Positions 58,576 through 64,000 of a stretch of DNA of 64,000 bases are shown piece after piece. The notes below the pieces were generated by a model. That model did not search any database, was not told the origin of the DNA, and saw nothing but the letters and a program-made list of their open reading frames with translations. The stretch comes from Alicyclobacillus sp. (GTDB lineage Bacteria; Bacillota; Bacilli; Alicyclobacillales; Alicyclobacillaceae). A program made the translations under genes and the position numbers. The number at the start of each line of letters is the position of its first letter. Position 1 is the stretch's first letter. The stretch covers positions 1-64,000 of the forward strand of contig NZ_JAIMAV010000004.1 in assembly GCF_023511815.1 (NCBI RefSeq), written 5' to 3'.

Positions 58576-59520
58576 TCAGTCTACCGCCGCGGGCCCCGTT
58601 TGGCCATCCACCTGAGGAGAATTCTCATCCCGCTCGGGCGGCCACTCAAACGAAAGACGGCCGAGTTTGCCGGTCTGCACCTCGCGCAGCAACAGATCGG
58701 CGGCGCGTTCCTCGTCCCAGGCACCGCCTCCGCGACGCAGACCGCGCCGCTGGGCGATCCCGTTCAACACCGGCTCGGCGGCGCGCCACACGGCTCCCGT
58801 GTCGAGGGACTCGAGCGAAGAGGTGTCCGCGGCCGGTTCCACGCCGTACCGTTCCACCAGGGCCGTCGGGTAATGGCGGGATGCGAACACCACAAAATAG
58901 GCGGCGACCAGCAGCCGATCGACCACCTCCGCCTTGATGGCGCCCGACACCGCCAGCGCCAGCGCCGCGCGCTGGTCCTCCAGCTTCGGCCACAGGACCC
59001 CGGGCGTGTCCAGCAACTCCACCTGCCCCAGGCGCACCCACTGCGGGGTCTGCGTGATGCCGGGCCGATCCCCGATGCGCGCCGCTGCGCGCCCGGCCAA
59101 CCGGTTGATGAGAGAGGACTTGCCGACGTTCGGGATGCCCACCACCATCGCCCGCAGGGGCCGCGGCCGAATCCCGCGGCGCGCCTCCTTCTCCCGCAGC
59201 GCCCGCGCGGCCTCCTCGAGGGCCGGGACAATCTCGTGGACGCCGCGGCCACTCTTCGCGTCGACGAGGACCACGGGGTATCCCTCGCCACCCAGGTGAG
59301 CCGTCCACGCCGCGGTGGCTCGGGGATCCGCGAGATCGATCCGGGTCATCACCACGACCTTCGGCCTTGCCCCGAGCATCTGGCGAAGCATCGGATTGCG
59401 GCTTGCCGCCGGCAGCCGGGCGTCGACCAACTCGAGCACCGCGTCGACGCGGCGCAGCGACTCCTCCATCTGCCGCTTTGCTTTGGCCATGTGGCCGGGA
59501 AACCAATGGATGGGTTCCAC
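58576..59520 (-). CDS. rbgA: Ribosome biogenesis GTPase RbgA (YlqF)
   Basis: 314 aa circularly permuted GTPase. It starts HWFPGHMAKAKRQMEESLRR, then G4 (VVVMTRIDLAD), G5 region, G1 VVGIPNVGKSSLINRLAG, G2/G3 PGITQTPQWVRLGQVELLDT with DTPGVLWPK. G4 here is TRID where most have NK-D. C-terminal ANTAR-like helical domain. It matures the 50S subunit with uL6. GTG with GGAGGCG upstream, following rplS. Confidence 0.95.
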   Translation of the reverse strand: MEPIHWFPGHMAKAKRQMEESLRRVDAVLELVDARLPAASRNPMLRQMLGARPKVVVMTRIDLADPRATAAWTAHLGGEGYPVVLVDAKSGRGVHEIVPALEEAARALREKEARRGIRPRPLRAMVVGIPNVGKSSLINRLAGRAAARIGDRPGITQTPQWVRLGQVELLDTPGVLWPKLEDQRAALALAVSGAIKAEVVDRLLVAAYFVVFASRHYPTALVERYGVEPAADTSSLESLDTGAVWRAAEPVLNGIAQRRGLRRGGGAWDEERAADLLLREVQTGKLGRLSFEWPPERDENSPQVDGQTGPAAVD

Positions 59521-59563
59521 CGCAACGCCTCCTCTTTAGATGGACGCCGTTGTCTCACGGTAT

Positions 59564-59593
59564 AAAAAAGGAGGACGGTTTCCCGTCCCCCTC
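59564..59593 (-). terminator. Rho-independent terminator downstream of rplS
   Basis: On the minus strand GGGGGACGG-GAAA-CCGTCCTCC (9 bp with one G-T pair) is followed by six Ts. It lies between rplS and rbgA, so rbgA would rely on read-through. Confidence 0.85.
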
Positions 59594-59620
59594 GATGTCG
59601 TTGGTTGCGCGACGGCCCCC

Positions 59621-59962
59621 TCAGCGAATCTCCTTGATGCGGGCCGCCTTGCCGGACAGGCCGCGCAGGTAGTACAGCTTGGCGCGGCGCACCTTGCCGC
59701 GGCGCACGACCTCAATTTTCTCCACCTTCGGCGAATGCAACGGGAACGTGCGCTCCACGCCGACGCCGTACGAGATCTTGCGGACGGTGTAGGTCTCGCT
59801 GATGCCACCGCCGCGCCGGCGGATCACGACGCCCTCGAAGACCTGAATGCGCTCACGCTGTCCTTCACGAACCTTCACGTGCACCCGCACGGTGTCACCG
59901 GGGCGAAAATCCGGGATGTCGGTGCGCAGCTGGTCCTGGGTCACTTCACGCAGAATGTTCAT
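59621..59962 (-). CDS. rplS: Ribosomal protein bL19
   Basis: 113 aa. [83 protein letters not shown] 59962 with AAGGAGGG upstream. It has its own promoter, leader hairpin and terminator, so it appears to be a mono-cistronic unit. Confidence 0.98.
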   Translation of the reverse strand: MNILREVTQDQLRTDIPDFRPGDTVRVHVKVREGQRERIQVFEGVVIRRRGGGISETYTVRKISYGVGVERTFPLHSPKVEKIEVVRRGKVRRAKLYYLRGLSGKAARIKEIR

Positions 59963-59984
59963 CCGGAACGCCCTCCTTCCCACA

Positions 59985-60024
59985 GGTGTTCATACCATCC
60001 TCTCAGCCCTGGCAGCGGAACACC
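59985..60024 (-). promoter_or_regulatory. L19-leader-like hairpin upstream of rplS
   Basis: Between the promoter and rplS the RNA has arms GGTGTTC / GAACACC closing a loop with CCGCTGCCAGGGCTGAG. This resembles the bL19 autoregulatory leader described in Bacillota (Rfam L19_leader), by memory and without alignment. It would bind bL19 and repress its own mRNA. Confidence 0.55.
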
Positions 60025-60040
60025 GTAATCACGCCGAACC

Positions 60041-60070
60041 ATTCTACCACACTCATCGCTCGTTCGGCAA
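60041..60070 (-). promoter_or_regulatory. Promoter for rplS
   Basis: Minus strand: -35 TTGCCG (60065-60070), 18-nt spacer, extended -10 TGGTAGAAT with hexamer TAGAAT at 60041-60046. Confidence 0.75.
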
Positions 60071-60075
60071 TCGCT

Positions 60076-60783
60076 TCATGTGTTGGACCGGTGGATCTGA
60101 ACCGTGGCACTCATCCCGGGGACCAGGTGCACCCCGCCGTACCCGGACAGGTCGATGCGCACCGGCACCGTCTGGGTGACCTTGGTGTAGGTTCCGCTCG
60201 CCGTCCCCGCCGCGGGAAGCAGAGAGAACAGCGAGTTCGTCGCCCGCCCGATGCTGGTCACCGTCCCCTTGAACGTCTGGTCGGGATACGCGTCGATATG
60301 GATGTCCACCGCGTCACCGACGTCCACGTTGCGCACATCGGTCTCATTGATGTTGGCGGTGACGTAGAGGTGATTGAGGTCCACCACATACGCCAACGGT
60401 TGCCCGGGTGCGGCCATCTGGCCGACCGTCGCGTTGACGCGGGTGATGGTCCCGCCGGTCGGGCTGTCGATCTCGGCGGCCCGATTGACCGCCGCCGCGA
60501 CGTTCGGGTCCTTCGCCGCCTGACCCAGCTGCCCGAGCTCGATCCGCGGATCCACCTTGCCGAGGGCCTGTCCGGCCTGCACCGTATCGCCTTCCTTGAC
60601 ATTCCACGCGGTCAGATCGCCGGCGAACTGCACGTTGACCGGATACTCCGGCCCCTCCACAAAGGCGTTGTTGGTGGTGACGAAGTTCTCCCGGTTGTAA
60701 TAGTACGTGTACCCGCCGTAAATCAAACCGAGGATCACCAACAACGCCACGACGTTGAGCAAAATGATGCGCCGCAAGCCCAC
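60076..60783 (-). CDS. HlyD/EmrA-family membrane fusion (adaptor) protein
   Basis: About 235 aa. N-terminal signal-anchor helix (IILLNVVALLVILGLIYGGY), biotinyl-lipoyl half motifs (VQFAGDLTAWNVKEGDTVQA and the return strand DSPTGGTITRVNATVGQMAA), beta-barrel (VTANINETDVRNVDVGDAVD). The long hairpin of typical HlyD is replaced by about 25 residues (GQLGQAAKDPNVAAAVNRAA). Family members are adaptors for MFS or ABC exporters; none is next to it. Start chosen at GTG 60783, with AGAAGAGGGG upstream; the ORF track begins 8 codons earlier. Confidence 0.85.
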   Translation of the reverse strand: MGLRRIILLNVVALLVILGLIYGGYTYYYNRENFVTTNNAFVEGPEYPVNVQFAGDLTAWNVKEGDTVQAGQALGKVDPRIELGQLGQAAKDPNVAAAVNRAAEIDSPTGGTITRVNATVGQMAAPGQPLAYVVDLNHLYVTANINETDVRNVDVGDAVDIHIDAYPDQTFKGTVTSIGRATNSLFSLLPAAGTASGTYTKVTQTVPVRIDLSGYGGVHLVPGMSATVQIHRSNT

Positions 60784-60824
60784 GCGAACACCCCTCTTCT
60801 GTGCCACTGCGATGCTTTAGCCGA

Positions 60825-60858
60825 CATAAATTTTATGATGTGTAGCTTCGTTTGTCTA
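60825..60858 (-). promoter_or_regulatory. Promoter and palindrome for the HlyD gene
   Basis: Minus strand: -35 TAGACA (60853-60858), 17-nt spacer, -10 TAAAAT (60830-60835). The -10 lies inside a 13-bp palindrome CATAAAATTTATG (60825-60837). Each promoter hexamer differs from consensus by one base. The palindrome may be an operator. Confidence 0.55.
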
Positions 60859-60885
60859 GCGCTCGGCCGCGGTGTTTGGCAAAGC

Positions 60886-60910
60886 AAAACGGTCCCCGGA
60901 CGGGGACCGT
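60886..60910 (-). terminator. Rho-independent terminator downstream of the 47-aa ORF
   Basis: On the minus strand ACGGTCCCC / GGGGACCGT (9 bp) followed by TTTGCTTTG. It ends the short transcript before the HlyD promoter. Confidence 0.75.
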
Positions 60911-60940
60911 CTCTCACACCGTTGTCCAACTCCGGCCGGT

Positions 60941-61084
60941 TCAGGCGCCCTGCGGGTCTTCCGCGGGGATGCCATCCCCCTGGCCGGATGCGTCCTCCTC
61001 CGGAGCCCTGCGGGCCATCCGGTCCAAGGACACCTCAATCTCCAGATCCTGAATGAAACGTGGCAGCTCCGGCTGCTGTTTCAT
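60941..61084 (-). CDS. Small acidic hypothetical protein (47 aa)
   Basis: The ATG at 61084 has GAGGGGGG with 7-nt spacing. The product (MKQQPELPRFIQDLEIEVSL start, then DRMARRAPEEDASGQGDG) is soluble, acidic, with a short amphipathic helix in the N-terminal half and a disordered tail. No family recognised. It is framed by a strong promoter with an operator-like repeat upstream and a terminator downstream, which argues that it is a real transcription unit. Confidence 0.6.
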   Translation of the reverse strand: MKQQPELPRFIQDLEIEVSLDRMARRAPEEDASGQGDGIPAEDPQGA

Positions 61085-61159
61085 GTCACATCCCCCCTCG
61101 ATTGAACTTCTCAATCGCGGGTTCCACCGTAGGGCAGCCGCTCCATGGAACACAGCGAC

Positions 61160-61201
61160 GGTTTACATAAACATTATACTGTAAACCAACGCCCAGTGCA
61201 A
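61160..61201 (-). promoter_or_regulatory. Strong promoter with an operator-like inverted repeat over the -10 box
   Basis: Minus strand: -35 TTGCAC (61196-61201), 17-nt spacer, perfect -10 TATAAT (61173-61178). The -10 lies between the arms of a perfect inverted repeat, GGTTTACA (61160-61167) and TGTAAACC (61180-61187), separated by 12 nt, the size of a dimeric repressor site. Drives the 47-aa ORF. Confidence 0.75.
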
Positions 61202-61244
61202 TGTCCATGCCAAATATCGCTGTGCATGAGGCGCCGGCCACAGG

Positions 61245-62075
61245 TCAGTTGACATTTTCCAGCTGCCGCACCAGGTCCTTGGGCAGGGTGATGCGTGCCA
61301 CCGGTGCATCGAGATCGAAGAACACCGTGCTCGCGTCCACCTGCACGGTTCCAATCTCCCGTACGGTTCCGACCGATTGCGCGTCCACGCGGCGCAGGAC
61401 GTGGGTCCGCTCCCCAATGTAAAACGTCATCTGCACCGCTCCCATCTGGCCCGGGTTGACCGGCCACACCAACGCCGCATCGCCCGCGGTGACCCCGCCC
61501 GGCCACAGGTCCTGTCCGGACATCGTCGTCCGGTACACGTCGCAGTATTCGTCGTTGACGTACACGCGCGGGAGCTTCCCGAGGGGCGCCGCATGGGCCA
61601 TCGCCTGCTGAATCGTCCGCACGTAGCTCTGATACGCGTCCACATCCGCGATGGCGGGCGTCGGCGACCAGTGTCCGTCCTGCCGGAAATAGGCCGACTG
61701 CCCCTGTTGGTAGAAGTACAGGTCGGTTCCCTGATTCAAAATGTCGATGGACAGCCGGTCGGGGCGGTTGACGGCCCCGTACGCCGCGTAGCTGCTGCGA
61801 AGCGAACCCTGCTGGGACTGCACATCGAGCTTGATCATGTATTGTTTGACCGATTCCCCCGCCTGCGCCGCGTTCAGCACCGTCCTCCACGCCTCCGGCC
61901 CGAGCGGCACGGCCTGGGCGGCGTTCGGGCGATCGCTCGGCTGGGTCGCCGGGGTGCATCCCTCCAGCGCGGCAAGGCCCGCGACGGCCGCCAGGGTGAC
62001 GATCCACCGCCCGCCGCCGGCAGGACACAGGCGCGTCCTCCACCGTGAACCGTTGGTCTCAACGCTCTTTCGCAT
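61245..62075 (-). CDS. Putative lipoprotein of unknown function
   Basis: 276 aa. Basic n-region, hydrophobic h-region and a lipobox-like LAALEGC, so likely lipid-anchored on the outer face. The mature part reads AGESVKQYMIKLDVQSQQGS, SYAAYGAVNRPDRLSIDILN, YFYQQGQSAYFRQDG, DASTVFFDLDAP, an alternating beta pattern reminiscent of the LolA/LppX-like fold, but I cannot assign a family. The ATG has AGGAGGGATGG upstream and overlaps the end of the 548-aa gene. It probably works with the two membrane proteins upstream. Confidence 0.75.
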   Translation of the reverse strand: MRKSVETNGSRWRTRLCPAGGGRWIVTLAAVAGLAALEGCTPATQPSDRPNAAQAVPLGPEAWRTVLNAAQAGESVKQYMIKLDVQSQQGSLRSSYAAYGAVNRPDRLSIDILNQGTDLYFYQQGQSAYFRQDGHWSPTPAIADVDAYQSYVRTIQQAMAHAAPLGKLPRVYVNDEYCDVYRTTMSGQDLWPGGVTAGDAALVWPVNPGQMGAVQMTFYIGERTHVLRRVDAQSVGTVREIGTVQVDASTVFFDLDAPVARITLPKDLVRQLENVN

Positions 62076-63705
62076 GGACCATCCCTCCTCGCCTGCGCCA
62101 GCGCATCCCCCAACCCGCCACGATCACGGCCGCCAGAACCACCGCCGCCGCCGGGATGACGGGCACGAAGTGCCGTCGAAGGACAAAGATGTGGCCGGAC
62201 CCGTACAGGGTCAGAACCAGTTCCGGCGGGTCCTGCGGGGAGAACCGAACGGTCTGCACATGCACCACGTTGGTCTGAAACACGCGCCAGTTGCGAACCA
62301 GCTGTCCGTCCCGCCAGGTGTAGGAGGTGAAATAGCGCACCGGGCTGTCGCGCAACCAGCTCGGGTCATCGGTCAGGATCTCCGGCAGGCCGTCGCCGGG
62401 GAAGCGAACGGAACCCTCAAACCGAAGCGAGTCGTTCGGCGCCGTGTACAACGTCCGCCACATCCCATGTTCCGCCGAGAGGATGGATGCCGGTTGACCG
62501 TTGACGAAGATCACATCGCGGCCGGTGTTGTCCACCGGGCCCACCACGACATCGTTGGGCAACGGGTTGTCGGCCGGTCCCCGGTACGTGCTGACCACCT
62601 CGCCGCGGTCGAGGGACACAATCTGCAGGCGATTGACCCCCTGCACCAGCACCTCGTGCGCCCCAGGGGCGGTGAACGCCCCCTGTCCGACGATGGTGCT
62701 GCCGTCCACCGGAATGTGGATGGACTTGCCCTGCCACTGCCCACGCAGGACCCCGTCCTCGACCACCAGCCGGGGTTTTTCCTGGACGCCGAGGGCCCCC
62801 AGCACCTGTTGCCACTGCCGGGCCTCCTCCGCCTGGACGGTGTTGCCGAGCCCCGTCACCGCGGCCCCCGCATCGGCCGGGGACAACGCCATCCGCGTCA
62901 GATCCCGCGCGTCGGCCGCGGGACCCATGTACTGCAGCACGCGGTCTCCGTCGAGAATCCAATCGGCGCGCACAAAAGGAAAAAACGGCGCGATGAACGG
63001 CGTGAGGTCCAGGCGCGCCAGTGTATCGGGCGAGGCGGGCGTGAGGGCCAGCCCGCCGCCCGAGGGCGCCAGCTGAACATACGCGTACCTGTGGCCGAAA
63101 TCCCGCAGCATCTCGCCGAGCGCCCCCGGGCTGCCGGTGGCCTCCAGCGCCTCGCGCTGGATCTCCTGCTGCGTCTCTGTCACGTTGGCCAGCGTCACCA
63201 CCGCCTGACCGTGGTCCGTCTGCACGACCTCCAGCGGGAGGGCCGGAAGATCGGCGGGATCGAACCCCACCCGCGTATGGTAGACGACGCGAAAGTGGGT
63301 GAGAAACGCCCATTGATCCAACGGCAACCAGGCGTTCATCCCGGCCAGCGCGATGGTGCAAAGCAGCAGTGCGGCCGGCCGGACCCGGCCGACGATCCGC
63401 GCCAGCACACAAAGGCCGAGGACCATCACCAGGCCCAGGGCAAGGGCGGCGGCCAACGGTCTGGCCGCCAGGCGGTCCATCCCCTCGCCCATGAGCAGAG
63501 CGAACAGGGTGAAGGTCACAAAGCGGCGGCGCGCCTCGGGAACGATGGATGTCCACCACAGGCAGGCGAGCAGCGCGATCGCCAACACCCCGTAGACGGA
63601 GCCGTCCAGCGCGAGCGGACGGATGAACCACACGTCGACCAGATTCACGAACACGGCCCACAGGAGATACCGAAGGACCTGTCCACTACCGCGCATCCGC
63701 GTCAT
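62059..63705 (-). CDS. Large hypothetical membrane protein
   Basis: 548 aa, unrecognised. About five transmembrane helices fill residues 10-130, followed by an extracytoplasmic region of about 380 residues and a last helix (VPVIPAAAVVLAAVIVAGWG) before an Arg-rich tail. The outer part contains DFGHRYAYVQLAPSGGGLAL and beta-rich segments reminiscent of a propeller (VQGVNRLQIVSLDRGEVVST, PLPNDVVVGPVDNTGRDVIF). ATG at 63705 with AGGAGGTG upstream, overlapping the upstream O-antigen-ligase-like gene. An envelope or polysaccharide role is inferred from the neighbour only. Confidence 0.7.
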   Translation of the reverse strand: MTRMRGSGQVLRYLLWAVFVNLVDVWFIRPLALDGSVYGVLAIALLACLWWTSIVPEARRRFVTFTLFALLMGEGMDRLAARPLAAALALGLVMVLGLCVLARIVGRVRPAALLLCTIALAGMNAWLPLDQWAFLTHFRVVYHTRVGFDPADLPALPLEVVQTDHGQAVVTLANVTETQQEIQREALEATGSPGALGEMLRDFGHRYAYVQLAPSGGGLALTPASPDTLARLDLTPFIAPFFPFVRADWILDGDRVLQYMGPAADARDLTRMALSPADAGAAVTGLGNTVQAEEARQWQQVLGALGVQEKPRLVVEDGVLRGQWQGKSIHIPVDGSTIVGQGAFTAPGAHEVLVQGVNRLQIVSLDRGEVVSTYRGPADNPLPNDVVVGPVDNTGRDVIFVNGQPASILSAEHGMWRTLYTAPNDSLRFEGSVRFPGDGLPEILTDDPSWLRDSPVRYFTSYTWRDGQLVRNWRVFQTNVVHVQTVRFSPQDPPELVLTLYGSGHIFVLRRHFVPVIPAAAVVLAAVIVAGWGMRWRRRGGMVHAKER

Positions 63706-64000
63706 GGGGCACCTCCTTTTGACCGCCGCGGCCCCAGATGAGCAACAGTGTGGCGATGGTGAAATACGTCACCGCCATCGGCGCGAACTCGAACACGTTC
63801 TCCATGACGTTGTGCACAAGCACCGCGACAAGCCCGGTGACCCCCCCGATGGCGACGTACCGGTCCCGCCCGGGCAGGGATCGCAACGGGCCCTGGAACA
63901 GGTCCCGCATCAAGGCCAGATGCATCGCGAGAAACAGCGTGAGTCCGACGAGGCCCGTTTCCGCAAGGGTCTTCGCGTAGTAGTTGTCGGAGTAGATGCC
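63686..64000 (-). CDS. O-antigen-ligase/polymerase-type membrane protein, C-terminal part
   Basis: The last 104 codons; the gene begins beyond the right edge. The frame begins YSDNYYAKTLAETGLVGLTL, a pattern typical of the C-terminal part of WaaL/Wzy-type O-antigen ligases, then helices (LTLFLAMHLALMRDLFQG, VAIGGVTGLVAVLVHNVMEN, YFTIATLLLIWG). In Gram-positives such proteins act in surface polysaccharide or teichoic-type polymer building. Overlaps the next gene. Confidence 0.75.
   Translation of the reverse strand, partial: GIYSDNYYAKTLAETGLVGLTLFLAMHLALMRDLFQGPLRSLPGRDRYVAIGGVTGLVAVLVHNVMENVFEFAPMAVTYFTIATLLLIWGRGGQKEVPHDADAR

Overview
ORGANISM. From about position 1,165 rightward the window is one continuous, very GC-rich chromosomal block from a Gram-positive, flagellated, spore-former-type Bacillota. 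The evidence is the Gram-positive replicative polymerase PolC, the Bacillus-type fla/che operon (fliY, swrD, cheC and cheD, FlhF/FlhG), the hslV-hslU-xerC(codV)-trmFO-topA-dprA-sucDC neighbourhood, and rnhB-ylqG-ylqH around rbgA. GTG and TTG starts are common and genes are tightly packed. A high-GC member of Bacillales, perhaps Alicyclobacillaceae-like, is my inference; no 16S rRNA is present to fix it. Nearly all genes are on the minus strand, so transcription runs right to left.

LEFT END (1-1,165) IS CHIMERIC. It holds the 5' part of an AMP-dependent acyl-CoA ligase and the start of a pyruvate-kinase-C-terminal-like gene, both of lower GC. These are fused to a ~230-bp internal piece of carB, which is fused head-on to a broken infB. 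Each join lies in a short sequence that fits both partners, and infB is essential, so I read this as an assembly artefact and not a real locus.

REGION BY REGION (in transcription order, right to left). 64,000-61,245: an O-antigen-ligase-type membrane protein (partial), a large unknown membrane protein and a lipoprotein. 61,201-60,076: an operator-like promoter, a 47-aa ORF and a stand-alone HlyD-type adaptor. 60,070-56,140: rplS (with a leader hairpin), rbgA, rnhB, a FliK-like YlqG, an FlhB-like FlhX/YlqH and yraN. 54,598-56,064 (+): comM/yifB-type AAA+ protein. 54,344-47,850: small membrane protein, sucC-sucD, dprA, a 13-bp minisatellite and topA. 47,792-43,588: trmFO, xerC, hslV, hslU, followed by duplicated terminators. 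43,271-17,921: a roughly 25-kb fla/che operon from flgB to a SwrB-like gene, encoding rod, hook, export apparatus, C-ring and chemotaxis core. 17,906-6,257: rpsB, tsf, pyrH, frr, uppS, cdsA, dxr, rseP, polC (translation, UMP kinase, isoprenoid and phospholipid synthesis, site-2 protease, replication). 5,455-6,183 (+): thymidine kinase. 5,354-1,144: promoter and leader, rimP, nusA, ylxR, ylxQ, infB.

MAIN POINTS. Compared with Bacillus subtilis the order is strikingly conserved, but codY, cheB, sigD and proS are missing from their usual slots, and the rpsP-rimM-trmD block is not upstream of rplS. The most interesting leads are the FliK-like/FlhB-like pair outside the flagellar operon, the palindromic operator over a perfect -10 box upstream of a 47-aa ORF and an orphan HlyD protein, the RGG-rich IF2 N-terminus, the ylxQ/infB overlap that one extra G would resolve, the dprA/topA minisatellite, and several leader hairpins (rimP, rpsB, rplS, sucC). 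No CRISPR array, tRNA, rRNA, insertion sequence or prophage was seen.
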